Positions 1 to 11,639 of a DNA stretch of 41,456 bases are shown here, piece by piece. The stretch is from Hepatocystis sp. ex Piliocolobus tephrosceles. Lineage: Eukaryota; Apicomplexa; Aconoidasida; Haemosporida; Plasmodiidae. Location of the stretch: assembly GCA_902459845.2 (NCBI GenBank), contig CABPSV020000038.1:1-41456 (forward strand). The letters run 5' to 3'. The first letter of the stretch is position 1. Each line of letters starts with the position of its first letter. A program made the translations under genes and the position numbers. The notes beneath the pieces are model-generated. The model made no database searches and was not told the DNA's origin. It worked only from the letters and a program-made list of their open reading frames with translations.

Positions 1-1
1 C

Positions 2-487
2 AGCTACTTATATGGCATACAAAAAACAAGTAAACAAAATTTATTAACACCTTCAATTATACTTTTAAAAAAACAAAATATATGTTCTAATATTTTATCT
101 TACAAATTTGATGTATCAGTTATGTTAAAAAACAATTCTAAAGCTGGACTCATTTTTAGAGTTCTATCATCCGATGATTTCTTATCCATTATATTAGATA
201 TTAGTGAAACGACAGGTAAATTATATCTTTTAAAAATCTCTAAAGGTATACCCTATCAATTAATTACACCAACACATATACCCATAGTTCAAAATTCTTG
301 GTATAACTTACAACTTACGTTTAATGGTTCAACAGTCCAATTAATAATGAATAATGCAAATATTATTAACTCCAGGTTTAATGAGCATGTAAATGATTTA
401 GGTGATATTGGTCTTGTAGTGTTAAATGGAGAAGCTGGTTTTGGTAATATATCGTTTCTACCTAATGAAGTTTCTACTTTGACATAA
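2..487 (+). CDS. 3' end of secreted lectin-fold protein (probable LCCL-family gene), 5' truncated
   Basis: The reading frame is open from the left edge to a TAA at 485-487, giving 161 residues of the C-terminus with no stop or obvious intron. The ATG at 122 is internal, because the frame continues upstream to base 2. The segment alternates hydrophobic and polar strands in the pattern of a concanavalin/LamG-type jelly roll: a GLIFRV strand, a W-Y-N-L-Q-L-T-F strand, and a final DIGLV...GEAGFGNISF strand typical of the end of such domains. I see no cysteine framework in this piece except one Cys near its start. By position next to L32 it is probably the LCCL-domain protein I recall upstream of L32 in P. 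falciparum (CCp4/LAP6 type, sexual-stage or crystalloid secreted proteins). That identity rests on remembered synteny, since no LCCL domain is visible here. The fold call is moderate and the family call low. Confidence 0.6.
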   Translation, partial: SYLYGIQKTSKQNLLTPSIILLKKQNICSNILSYKFDVSVMLKNNSKAGLIFRVLSSDDFLSIILDISETTGKLYLLKISKGIPYQLITPTHIPIVQNSWYNLQLTFNGSTVQLIMNNANIINSRFNEHVNDLGDIGLVVLNGEAGFGNISFLPNEVSTLT

Positions 488-927
488 TTTTTTTTTTTAA
501 TTTTTGTTCTATTTTTTGTCGTTTCTGTTTCAATCTAATTTTTTTGTTTTTATTTTTGTTTGATGTTTGTTTGATGTTTGTTTGATGTTTGTTTGATGTT
601 TGTTCGATGTTTGAACTTTAAAATTTTTATGTTTTCGTATAACGGTTACAACACGTTATATAAACATTTCAATTTGGGCAACATACTCATAATTTTGTCC
701 TTGTAGCCACGACATCATAGGCATACTGCTTCATATTTTTTTTTTTTATTTTTTTTTAAGAGGATGGGGTAAAAAAAAAAATCGTAAAAAAATTTACATT
801 TTATTTTAAGCAGTTTTTATTTATACACAATCTTTTAAAATTTTTTTTTTAATGATAAAAACCATGTACATTGTGCAACATTCTTTTACAATACAAAATA
901 TATAAAAAATACCCCTTGAATTACCAG

Positions 928-963
<36 letters not shown>

Positions 964-1487
964 AAAAACAAAAATTACTTTTACATTTTTATAATAATTA
1001 AAAATAAAACGTTTTTATGCAAAAAAAAGCATTTTTTCTTTTTTTTTGTTTATTATGATATTGTTAAAAAAGAAAACCTTCACATATTGAAAAAAAAACG
1101 CTTTTAACCGCTGTTTTAAAGAGTTGTTTTTGATTATGTAGGTAAATTTTTTTTTTAAAAAATAAAAAATAAGTACATACATGTATGACGCATATGTATA
1201 CGTTATTACGCTTGTTATTATTTATGGGTTAATAAAATATAGTACGTGCTTAATTTTTTTTTTTTTTGTTTTTTACCAAAACAGGTAACGTTTAAGTTAA
1301 AATAAAAAAAAAATATATATAAGCGTGCTCAATAAATAGCATATTTGTAGTATATATATATATATATATGTACATATGTACATATGCTTATGTTTACCCA
1401 ATGTTGACATAAAGGCTAAAAATATTTTACGTTTCTCCCTTATTTATATGCCCACATATTTTTTTCATTACGTATGCTTGCTCAAGT

Positions 1488-1525
<38 letters not shown>

Positions 1526-1734
1526 CAGTTATTATTAAAAAAAAAAACATGAATAAATTTTTTTTTTTATATATAAATTTAATACAAACAGAAAAATAAC
1601 ATTAAGAAAAAAATTAAAACGTACAAAATTGTAACTTTCAATATATATATTAATAAAAGTATTTACAATATTTTATAAAAAACGCTATTTTTTTTTTTTT
1701 TCTCTTAATAAAGTACTAAAATAAATATTACAAA
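488..1734. other. intergenic, 3' of lectin-fold gene and promoter side of L32
   Basis: No supported gene. The stretch holds a 12-bp tandem repeat (about 555-613), long T and A runs (for example 931-959 and 1490-1525), and a (TA)n stretch near 1352-1369. The last few hundred bases before 1735 should contain the L32 promoter and 5' leader, with T-rich and A-rich blocks just upstream of the ATG. The short frame at 871-1107 is built mainly of poly-Phe and poly-Lys from homopolymers and is not credible as a gene. Confidence 0.7.
555..613. repeat. 12-bp tandem repeat
   Basis: About five head-to-tail copies of a unit reading TTTGATGTTTGT, the last with T to C (TTCGATG). It lies about 70 bases beyond the stop codon of the lectin-fold gene, so it is probably in that gene's 3' UTR or just past it. 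No coding potential. Confidence 0.8.
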
Positions 1735-2331
1735 ATGGCAGTAAAAAAAAGAGGAAATATTGTTAAAAAGAGAACTAAAAAGTTTACTCGATTTCAATCT
1801 AACAGGTTTATGCGCGTTAAGGTAAGACTTTCATAGAATACAACAAGAAGTTATAATTTTATTTTCATACGTTTTTGTACAAGTATATTCGCATATTACT
1901 ATGCGTGTATGTTATTATATATATATATATATATATACATATACATTTATATATTTATTCATATATTTGTACGTACATTTTTATTCATTACGCCTTTGTT
2001 CTTCTTTTTTAAATTTTTTTAGCCCGCATGGAGAAAACCAAAAGGTATAGATTGCCGTGTAAGAAGGAGGTTTAAAGGTACCAACTTAATGCCAAGTATT
2101 GGATATGGTAGTAATAAAAAAACCAAACATTTATTACCAAATAATAAATATAAATATCTCGTAAGAAATGTTAAAGATATGGAGCCTTTAATTATGAACA
2201 ATACCAAATACTGTGTACAAATAGCTCACAATGTTTCAAGTAGAAAGAGAAAAGTAATAATTGAAAGAGCCAAACAAATGAACGTTTCAGTTATTAACGC
2301 AAAAGCCAGATTACAAAAAACAGAAGAATAA
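1735..2331 (+). CDS. RPL32: 60S ribosomal protein L32 (eL32), two exons
   Basis: Exon 1 is 1735-1821 (29 codons) and ends at a GTAAGA donor. The intron is 1822-2022 and ends TTTTTTTAG. Exon 2 is 2023-2331 with a TAA stop. The joined product is 131 residues, normal for eL32. It opens [20 protein letters not shown] and, across the splice, reads [16 protein letters not shown], followed by the hallmark [21 protein letters not shown] and RNVKDMEPL and a basic C-terminus ([15 protein letters not shown]). All of these are strongly conserved in eukaryotic L32. The protein is a structural component of the cytosolic large ribosomal subunit. Splitting the N-terminal ~30 residues onto a short first exon is common for Plasmodium ribosomal protein genes. 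The start is the only ATG giving the canonical MAVKK terminus. Confidence 0.97.
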
Positions 2332-2545
2332 ACAAATTGCTCATGTACTTTGCACATACATACGAGCATATATGTATAGATATTTTTACATGTTGCGCAC
2401 TTTCTCATATGTATATTACTAACTAGTACAGTTGTTTAAATTTTTTTTTTTTTTTTTCTACGTTTTTAACTTTATTTAAAAATCCCTATAAAACATAAAA
2501 ATGGTTAAACATATTAAATAATTACATATGTTCAATAAAATTAAG

Positions 2546-2582
<37 letters not shown>

Positions 2583-2935
2583 CATGTTCTACGTTTTATA
2601 TTTATTTATTTTTGCCATTAAAAAAAAAGTTAAACAAAATTTAAAAACGTTTTTGTTTTTATAAAAAAAAAAAAATAGATCATATTTTTATATATTTATC
2701 CTTATGTAAGAATAAAAAAATAAAAAATAAAAATAAAATAAACAAACTGGTGTTTAAGTATTTAAAAATGAGTAAATGGATAGGTGACTGCATATATAAA
2801 TGTGTTGTATACATATATACACAGCCAGTTTAACATGTAAACAAAATGACACTTAGCAATAACAGAATGTATATGTAACTTATTAAATAGTTAATATACT
2901 AACTTTTTTTTTCAGCTTTTATTTCAGCTGTTTTT

Positions 2936-2966
<31 letters not shown>

Positions 2967-3085
2967 CCTTAGTTCATAATAACGTATCTTTATGTATAAT
3001 TAGTGTTAATATATGCATTCGCATTCTCTTATTTTCCCATGTTTATAGCTTAACAACAACATTTTCTTTTTTCCATTTTTTCTCT
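2332..3085. other. convergent intergenic region between L32 and the TBC gene
   Basis: Holds the 3' flanks of two genes pointing at each other. Contents are A/T runs, a (TA)n microsatellite at about 2550-2579, and a 26-base T run near 2941-2966. No ORF or RNA gene is supported. Polyadenylation for both genes must occur here, but AATAAA-like strings are too frequent at this composition to pick one. Confidence 0.65.
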
Positions 3086-4228
3086 CTAATTTGATTTCAC
3101 ATCATCTTCTCTTTTTTCCGTCTCCTTATCTTTATCGAAATTCGTATCATCATTTTTTTTTTTTTTTTTATCACCATCACTTTGACCATCATCACCACAA
3201 TTTTTACCATCTTCTTCTTCATTTGCTTTTTTTTCATCATCTTTCTCTTCCTCTTCCTCTTCCTCTTCCTTTTCCTCTTCTTCTTCTTCTTCTTCCTCGT
3301 CGGAAAACACAATTTCGTCATCCGACAATGCTCTTTCCATTTCAATTTGTTTTCTTCGTTCCTCTTCTAATTCCATCTGTTTAATGGCCTCTTGTCTCAA
3401 TTCATTTAAATTAATTTTTTCCATATCCACTTTACAAGCGTCATTTATTATATTTAAAAAAAAATGGCCAACTTCATCATCTTTTGACTTTTTATAATCA
3501 TTAGGAAATACCTTCTGATCTAATCTTAATAAAGATAATATTCTAGAAACATCGTTAGTTTTCATAATTTCATTTTCTAAATTTTTGCATAATGCTATGC
3601 TATATTTAAATAAAAAAATTGTTCCTTCTTTTAAAAAATGTTCAAAAAATAACATAAGAGATTCAAAAGTTAATACATGAACATTTAATCCTATAAACCA
3701 CTTGGAAACAAAGGCTTCAGGTGTTATTAATTTTTCTATATGTTTGTATATATGAGGGTAAAATATATTTAGTATACTCATAAAAACTCTAGCGTCTCGT
3801 ACATATGCTTTAGGCATTGCTTTAAAATATCCTGGTACATAATATTTATGTAATCCTGTAATTATTGTTATAACTTCTTTTGGTTTTAAAAAAAGTAACA
3901 AAAATGAAGCAACAAATGATAAACCTTGATGATAATCATTAATTACTGGATATATAGATTGTAACACTTCTATAAGTAAAGATCTATTTTCTTCTGTGCT
4001 AAAAGTTCTTTCAGCGTCTAACCTAATTATTCTTAAAATTTCTTCATCATTGCACTTTTTTTTTATCTCTACTTTTATGTCTTCATTTATATGTTTTGAC
4101 ATTATTTTACAAAACTCTTCAGCTCTTTTACAAGATTCATCATGATTATCATATTTAATAAAATTCCCATTTCTGTTTAAAATTGGTGCATTTTTTTCTG
4201 CATCCCAAAAATTTTTATTTCTTATCAT
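3086..4228 (-). CDS. TBC-domain Rab GTPase-activating protein
   Basis: A single exon of 380 residues if it starts at the ATG complementing 4226-4228 (MIRNKNFWDAEK). The frame stays open upstream to an ATG at 4273, but those 15 extra codons come from (TA)n-flanked, intergenic-like sequence, so I prefer the inner start. An unseen upstream exon cannot be excluded. The TBC fold is recognised by IRLDAERTF, the I-x-x-D-x-x-R arginine-finger motif (Arg about residue 74 of the short form), and DYHQGLSF, the YxQG glutamine-finger motif (Gln about 101). Both catalytic fingers are intact, so GAP activity toward a Rab GTPase is expected, probably on the secretory or endocytic pathway. After the domain (about residue 275 on) the chain becomes a helical E/R/K segment and a long Glu/Asp/Lys tail. 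The C-terminal tail is low complexity and should vary between strains. Confidence 0.88.
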   Translation of the reverse strand: MIRNKNFWDAEKNAPILNRNGNFIKYDNHDESCKRAEEFCKIMSKHINEDIKVEIKKKCNDEEILRIIRLDAERTFSTEENRSLLIEVLQSIYPVINDYHQGLSFVASFLLLFLKPKEVITIITGLHKYYVPGYFKAMPKAYVRDARVFMSILNIFYPHIYKHIEKLITPEAFVSKWFIGLNVHVLTFESLMLFFEHFLKEGTIFLFKYSIALCKNLENEIMKTNDVSRILSLLRLDQKVFPNDYKKSKDDEVGHFFLNIINDACKVDMEKINLNELRQEAIKQMELEEERRKQIEMERALSDDEIVFSDEEEEEEEEEKEEEEEEEEKDDEKKANEEEDGKNCGDDGQSDGDKKKKKNDDTNFDKDKETEKREDDVKSN

Positions 4229-4332
4229 TTCTACCTCACTTATATAACAAATGGTGTATGCGCTTGGACACACACATGCGTGTATATATATATAATGTTT
4301 AAAATTTGATAAGATTCGAAAGTCAAAAAAAA

Positions 4333-4366
<34 letters not shown>

Positions 4367-4700
4367 TATACACTATTATACTATTATACCTACTATCCTT
4401 TTTTTTGCAATATTTTTAAAAAGAAGTAAAGCTTTTACAAAATTAAATAACGCAAATTTAGAAATTTTTTTTATTTGTATAAAATTTGTGTGTTCATATA
4501 TAGTTATAAATGCTCATGTGGTGCATACGCTCATTTGATGCATATACATATATATATAATATATATATTTATCATATGTTTTTATATTATATATCTACTT
4601 TATATAGTGCATATCACTTAATATATGCCTGTTTATTTAAACAAAACGTGAATACGCATATATGTATGTAAAACAAAAAAAAAAAACAAAAAACAAAAAA

Positions 4701-4701
<1 letters not shown>

Positions 4702-4758
<57 letters not shown>
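4702..4758 (+). repeat. 57-base poly(A) tract
   Basis: An uninterrupted run of A on the + strand, preceded by shorter A runs separated by single C. Assembly length is unreliable for such a run. It sits about 470 bases upstream of the preferred TBC start (on the minus strand it is poly(T)) and may exclude nucleosomes there. Confidence 0.9.
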
Positions 4759-4761
<3 letters not shown>

Positions 4762-4902
4762 TGGTTTTTAAAAATATATATTTTTTAATATTTCTTATTT
4801 TATTAACACTTCAAGAAAAAAATATTTTACTTTATAAAATTTGTTCCGCATTAAAAAAAAAAGAAAAAAAAAAAAAAAAAACTGAAAAAAATTAATAAAA
4901 AA

Positions 4903-4946
<44 letters not shown>

Positions 4947-5187
4947 GTATGAAAAATACGAAAAAGGGAAAAACGCTTATGTTTATGCAATATTATTTAC
5001 TTAGTATATCGTTATATAAATTTTCCAACCGAAAAAATAATAAATACCTTTATATATTATCTATATATATAATATATACGCATGCGTATACATATACTTA
5101 TTTAGAGATAAATTATAATAACAAATATAAGCACACAACCTTAACGTTATTTGTAGATCCTTCATTGCAACCCATAAAAAACAACTA

Positions 5188-5322
5188 AAAAGTTAAAAAT
5201 GGTACAAAAAGCCAGAAATAGCACAAAAAGCCAGAAATAGCACAAAAAGTCAGAAATAACACAAAAAGTCAAAAATAGCACCAAAAGCAAAAAATAGAAC
5301 AAAAATCCAAAAACAGCACAAA
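5188..5322. repeat. 18-bp minisatellite, degenerate
   Basis: About seven copies of a unit close to AGCACAAAAAGCCAGAAAT, period 18, with CCAGAAA/TCAGAAA/TCAAAAA variants drifting toward the right end. Intergenic. The minus strand happens to be open and would encode a Phe/Leu/Cys repeat, which I regard as a by-product of the repeat. Confidence 0.8.
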
Positions 5323-6128
5323 ATATTATAATTTTTTTTTTTTTTTTTTTTTTACAAAGAATATTTTGCAAACCATGAGTTAATAAGATTAAGAAAATAT
5401 GAATATTTAAAAAGGTTTAACAAATTAAAAAAAAAAAAAAAAAAAAACATAACAAATCATTTTTTTTATTTATTTGATATTAAACCGTTATTATATTGTA
5501 AAAAAAAGAAAAAGAATTTTACAAGTATAAAATAGAAACTGTGTTTTCTTTTTATTATCATTTGATTTTATATCTCTTTTTATAATACCATTTGATGTAA
5601 TATAGATTTTGTTTACCTTGTCTGGTTCTGTATGATTTTTTTTTTTTTTTTTTCACACAAAATGTACGAATACGATGTTAAAATATATGTACATAATAAG
5701 CACGTACATATATATATATATATATATATACATATATAATATAGAATCTTTTATTTTATTATTTTTTTTAAATAACTCTAAAACATACATACAAATATGT
5801 GTATGCATATTTACAATGTAGAAATATTATTGATCAAATATGTACATACTATGTTAAAAAATATATGAATATAATAATGCATAAAAAAAAAAAAAAAAAA
5901 AGTGAAAAAAACATATGAAATATATTTTACTAAAACAAAATAGTTTAATGTTGTTATTTCTTAATATTTAAAAAAAAAAAAAATAAAAAATAAAAAAGGA
6001 ATTACGAAATAGACAAAAAGACTATATGTGTGTATTTTTTTTTTTTTTTTTTTTTCTTTTAACAATTTTCGTTTACACAAATATATACAATACATATGTA
6101 CACATGTATAAATAAAACAATATAAAGG

Positions 6129-8173
6129 TCATGCATGAAAGGAATTCCTCAGAATTTCAAAAATGTCGTCAAACACTCTATAAAAAAAAAAAAAAAAAAA
6201 AAAAAATATTATATATTATATATTATATATTATATATTATAACATACACTCATACAAAAATAACCTATTTTAACATTACGAGTATAAAAATTAAATAATC
6301 GTTTCGTAACTTACTCATTGTCAGTAGATTTGACAAAAAAAATCAATTTATTGTCTTCTATCAAAATTTTAACTAAAACTTTTTTGTGGTTATAAACACA
6401 AGAAGTTAACGCTTCCTTTTTTGTGACATCTACAACATTGGAATTTATGTTGTTCTGAAAAAATAAAAACAAAAAAAAAGAAAAAAAGAAAAAAAAGTGC
6501 AATATATTCATGTTTAGCAGTTCAAAATGAAAAGCGTAAAATGAAAAGTGCAAAATGAAAAGTGCAAAATGAAAAGTGCAAAATGAAAAGTGCAAAATGA
6601 AAAGTGCAAAATGAAAAGTGCAAAATGAAAAGCGCAAACTGAAAAGTAAAGAATAAATAATAAGAAAACTATGCAACATAATTGAGTGGTACTAATTTGA
6701 GTACGAAAAATGTAAACAAAAAAACTAAAGCTAATTAATCTACAGTATAAAACACAACAAAAAACATATTATGAAAAAAAAAAAAAAATTAAATAAAATT
6801 GTACTTCTAATTTTTTAATAATCTGAAATATGTTTAATTTATAAATATTTAAAAATACAACCTTTCTCTGACTGCGGATGTTATTCCACAGCTCTTTATC
6901 CTAAAAAATGTTTAAAATAAAAAATATATTTATAAAAATAAAACAGTTAATTTTGTAATTCAAATGATAATGATAATGTAACAACAAGTTATTGCGTCGT
7001 GTTATGTGCAGCCAAATAAATAGACAATAACACACATTTATCAAAAATATAAGCATTATATATGCATGAAAAAAAAAAAAAATAAAATAAAATAAATAAA
7101 AACGTATTTATGCACTACACCTCTTCTTTATTTGAATCATTGGTAACAACATTTTCATCACTTTGTTCGGTTGATTTATTCGAATATAATATGTCCAACG
7201 AATTTTTGAATCTTCCTCCACCCCCTAGGTTATCGTTATATGAACTATTTGTATTATTATCTAAAATATTTAAAGATTTCTGTTCTTTCATTTTACTTTC
7301 TTTTATTGTTTTATAATCTCTTTCTTCATTAAAATCCGTACTTAGTTTTGTACTAGTTTTTTTATTACTATCATTTGTATAACCAAACTTAATACCTTTG
7401 TTTGTTTGGTTATTAATTTTGTTTTTCATGTTACCACTATTATCATATTTAAGATTAAAAGTGTCGCTTTTACTTGAATAGGATGTTGTTCTTTTTTGAT
7501 TTATATAATCATTAGGAGCATACTCTTCAGATTTTGAATTACTATGTGTTACATCTGTAGGTATTAAACCATTAAACAAAGCAGCAGCCATTTTTTCTTT
7601 TTCTGTAAGCTCACGACTTTTTACTGTTTTAATATTATTTAATCTAAAACCTTCTTCTTTATTAAAAATTTTTTTTTTATTATAATAACTATAATTATTA
7701 TCACTACTATCACTAGTATTTTTATATTTATGTTCATTTACATATTCTTCACTTCTAAAATCGGAAATATTATATTTCATATTGTAGTCATAATATGAAT
7801 TATTATCTAATCTTTTATCGATTCTTCCATTTTCACAACTTGTAAGATTGTTATAATTGTTATATGTATCTCTATCTTCACTTTCAATTTCTTCACTTTC
7901 ATCACTTTCATCATCATCATCATCATCATCATCACCTGCATCCTCTTCATCTTCATCATCATCATCATCATCATCATCTTCGGCACTATCATTATCATCA
8001 TTACCTCCAACATATTCATTGTTATTACTATAAGCCTTTTTTTCGTTCTTTTGTTGTATTAATTTATTTATTTTATGACTCGCTTTTTTATTTTCTTCTT
8101 CTTCTTCCTCTATTTTAGTAGAGTTATTTTCATTTATCTCGTTCACATATTGATTATTTTGCACATTTTTTTT

Positions 8174-8225
<52 letters not shown>

Positions 8226-11073
8226 TTTTGTCGTTTTCTTCTTCATTTTCCGTTTTACATATTTCTCTTTTCCATTTTTTAGGTCCCACCACATTTAGTT
8301 TAAGTGTTTGTTCTTTTTCTATTGAATGATTAACATCAACAGAACCACTAGAAATAGTAGTACTAACTGGTATATCGTATTTATATTCATTTTCATATTT
8401 ATCATCCGTACTACTACATACATGAAATTTATCAATACGCATTTTATTACTGATTGGTAATTCATAAGGAGTAAAATTTAAAGTCGACACAGATGTACTT
8501 TTATTGTTATAATTCACATTATTACTACTATTATTATCACAAGCTATATCATACTTTCTATAATGTTTTTTTATATATTTTTTTCCTCCATTTTTTAAAT
8601 GTTTTTCTATAAATGAATTTAAAAATGGTAAATTTGTATCTATTTTTATTTTTTTTCGACTATTTATTATGCTAGCAGTTGTAGTAGCAGTAGAAGTTGT
8701 ACGAGCAGTATCACCAATTATCGTATCATTTTTGTTATGGTAAAAAGCATGTTTTATTAAGTTTGGATTATTCAAAATTAATTCAAACTCATAACATCGT
8801 TGTTGAATATCAGTTATACAACTATTTTTATATTTTTCAATTAGTTTTTTAGCTAAAGCATGATTAGTTATATTATTATAAGAACATAATTTAAAAATTG
8901 CTGTTATAATACAGGATTTGGCTCTATCAGGATTTGGGAAATCTTTCTCTAAACATTCACAAAACAAATCAATAATATTATTAATTGTATAGTTTTCATT
9001 TTCATATAAATATCCATATTCACCTACTACCCAACATATTATTTGTAACAAAATAAAAGGTATTTTATCTTTTTTTTCTAACATTGTTATGTATGTATTA
9101 ACAGCATATTTTATTAAGTTATATCCATCTTCATTTACTTTTTTTTGTTTTCTCCTTTCTTCATCATAATCGTCTCCTTTTGGGTTTGCTTCAATATTTT
9201 TTGCGCCACTTACGTTTGCTTCGATATTTTTTGCACCACTTACGTTTGCTTCAATATTTTTTGCGCCGGTTACATTCACTCCAATATTTTTTATATCAGT
9301 TACGTTCGTTGACTCTCCCACTGTGTTATTAACAGTAGTACCATTTGTTATATCGGAAACAGCTTCATTAACTGTATCATTATTTGTTTGACTTATTCTA
9401 CCCACATGTACACTCTCATTCTCAGTCCCATTTTGAATATTTTTTAACTGTTCTTCCGATTTCGTAACACCATATCGTATATCATCATTAAGCATATTTA
9501 TATCTTTTAGTTCTAAAATAGCAGCCGGTAAATCCATATCAATACTAGTACTACAATTATTACTTTGATTACCACTTTCTTGAGTATAATCCATATTTAA
9601 ATCATTCATGTCGATATGTGTCAATGTATTACTAGTATGTGCAGGTAAACTATTTTTTTCGTTAATTTTATCTACTTGTGTACAAACATTTGAACGATTA
9701 AAACTGTTAACTTTACTTACATCTGTTTCATCATCCGAATCTGAATCTGAACCCATACAACTATCTTTTAATAACTTTATAACCAAATATGAATAACTTT
9801 CATCTAATAATTCACCAACTGATAAAAATAATGTATTTATTTTATTTATAAACCAAATATCATCAGGTGTATATCTTTCGATAAGTTCTACAATTTTACA
9901 TGCTAAATTATATTTAAAATGTGAATCCATTGAATTTTGTACATGATATATTAATTTATCTACTATAACTTGAACGTTCAATGGATTTGTCATTTCATAT
10001 AACAAATCTAACGTTTTCAATTTTAAAGTTTCATCTTTATCTTCTAAACAATCTACTACTGCTAGTTGATGTTTACTCGCATACATAGGATTAATTTTTA
10101 CAATATAAGCTAAACCTGTTACACCTACATATTTTAAATTATAATTACCTGAAGATATAAAACGAGATATTGATACTGATGCTAATTCCAATAAACTATG
10201 TGATGGATATATTGTTGCAATAGTTTTTACACATTCATATATTATAGCATAACCTATGTTTATTCCAAAATCTGCTCTTTGTATTGTTTTTTGTAAAACC
10301 TCATACATTTGATCTGATATTTTTTTATTAGAACAACCTAATACACGTAAAATAGATAATATTTTTATTTGTATCCATGGGGCAGGTATTCTATGATATT
10401 CATAATCTTTTGAAATTTTATTTTCACAGATTTGTTTAAGTATTGAAACTAAGTATGGTACTAATTTTATACAATACGTTAAATGATTTTTTGCTATACA
10501 ATGAATTAAATTTAATGATGCACCCATTACAGAAGGATCAACATCACATAATAATTTTTTTAAATAAATATCTATGTCGTTAATAAAACTTTTATCTAGT
10601 AAATATATCTTATGTAATAACATACATACTTTTTTTCTTATTAATTCGTTTTTATGATTCATTAAAGTTTTTATAATAGGAAATATGGCAGGAATCATTT
10701 CATTATTTAACAATTTACATACACCATTTAATGCTGCCCATATTTCTAAATAGTTATCACTTTTTAAATCTTTTTGAATTGTGTTAATTAATAATAACAT
10801 TAATTCATGATCCGTATTAAGAAATAAATTACATGATAAATATCCTGTTCGTTTACATAAAATGTTCTTCTCATGAGCTAACTTAACTGCATGTATATAT
10901 GCAAAAGATGCATCATGTCCTAGCATTTCGATATAAATAGCTCTTATTAAATATTCCTTTATTTGTTTCTAAAAAGGGGAAAAAAGAGTTTGTAAATAAA
11001 TAGTTGGGTAAAGATTTCTGAGTAAATTGATGTAAAGATATGTACACAAAGATGTATTATAATATACTTGGGT

Positions 11074-11114
<41 letters not shown>

Positions 11115-11639
11115 CATATAGAACTAGCATGTATATATTACTACATAATTATGTACATTTTTTTTTTACGCCCCATTTTTATTGTACACAAAAAATATTT
11201 ACAACATTTAGTCATGACAGGGTGAAATATAATATAAGTAAAAAAAAATTATACAATTATACGTATAACAAATAATATATAATTACATATATAAATATAT
11301 TTTTTTGTAAACTTACTACTGTCGCATTCGGGTTTGAAAACCTTGTTTTTAGTAAAATTATTTCATTGTGTATAATTCTGTCTTCCTCCTTTAAAAAATA
11401 AAACATATATTTATGTGCACTTATTACGTAAATATATATGAATTCATATTTGCATATATGTAAATAAACATACACATATTTATCTACACCATTTACATCA
11501 TTTACATTATTCACATTATTACGAAGGAACAAACATGATTAAGGTGTCTTCTGTTTACCTGTTTTGAACGAGCCTCTCCTATCGATTTCGTCAAATCGAA
11601 AAACTCTTTCGAAAAACACGATCCCCCTAACCCAAGCAT
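6129..11639 (-). CDS. AP-4 complex subunit epsilon (adaptin), multi-exon, apparent frameshift in poly(A) tract
   Basis: Large adaptin subunit of the AP-4 coat that sorts cargo at the trans-Golgi. Minus-strand pieces, 5' to 3': 11639-11559 (MLGLGGSCFSKEFFDLTKSI; GTAAAC donor); 11388-11317 (EEDRIIHNEI...; GTAAGT); 10968 down to the T tract at 8176-8223; a continuation from that tract to 7121 (GTGTAG); 6900-6862 (DKELWNNIRSQRK; GTTGTA); 6454-6315 (GTAAGT); 6177-6129 (ends EILRNSFHA, TGA). Splices are phase-consistent. The N-terminal ~460 residues are classic adaptin HEAT repeats, with YLIRAIYIEMLGHDASFAYI across and after the second splice matching the epsilon family closely. A ten-residue GAKNIEANVS repeat lies near 9180-9300. 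After the 48-base homopolymer the frame must shift to reach a long acidic region (poly-Asp near 7915-7985) and then an ear-like C-terminus. I judge it one gene of about 1400 residues, broken by an assembly error or a slippery tract. The GTGTAG donor is the weakest junction. Confidence 0.85.
6455..6861 (-). other. intron of AP-4 epsilon containing a 14-bp repeat
   Basis: 407-bp intron with donor GTTGTA and acceptor TTTTTTCAG. It contains about eight copies of a 14-bp unit (AAAATGAAAAGTGC on +) at 6523-6646. In one minus-strand frame the repeat is open and reads as a Phe/Leu/His/Cys repeat continuous with the following exon. Intron retention would therefore not hit a stop within the repeat itself, but I see no evidence that it is translated. 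Confidence 0.7.
6523..6646. repeat. 14-bp tandem repeat inside an intron
   Basis: Roughly eight near-identical copies of AAAATGAAAAGTGC with GCG variants at both ends. High identity between copies suggests recent expansion. Confidence 0.85.
8176..8223. repeat. 48-base poly(T) (coding-strand poly(A)) in AP-4 epsilon
   Basis: An uninterrupted T run on +. The upstream frame (ending ...NEEENDKN before the run) reads into a short lysine tail and stops at about 8143. The long acidic frame downstream is offset. A change of one or two bases in run length would join the two, so the run is the site of the frame break. Confidence 0.9.
10969..11316 (-). other. intron 2 of AP-4 epsilon
   Basis: 348 bp, consensus GTAAGT donor at 11316-11311 and TTTTTAG acceptor. 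Its removal joins ...NPNATV to KQIKEYLIRAIY, reproducing the conserved adaptin junction. It contains a 36-base T run near 11077-11112. Confidence 0.85.

Larger units (their letters stand above)
4229..6128. other. intergenic, promoter side of the TBC gene and 3' of AP-4 epsilon
   Basis: About 1.9 kb with no supported gene. It holds poly(A) and poly(T) tracts including 57 A at 4702-4758, (TA)n runs near 4350-4370 and 5710-5730, and an 18-bp minisatellite at 5188-5322. Frames at 4662-4895 and 4949-5188 are short and built on homopolymers or TA-rich sequence. They show no conserved pattern. Confidence 0.65.

Noticed and set aside
3091..3384. + strand frame rich in His/Leu/Pro
   Set aside because: Exact antisense of the Glu/Asp/Lys tail of the TBC protein; GAA/GAT repeats read as TTC/ATC on the other strand.
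7115..8164. Acidic 340-codon minus-strand frame as an independent gene
   Set aside because: Its ORF opening is a GTG with no ATG context, it abuts the poly(A) tract ending the adaptin frame, and it splices in phase to the adaptin's last exons; one broken gene is simpler.
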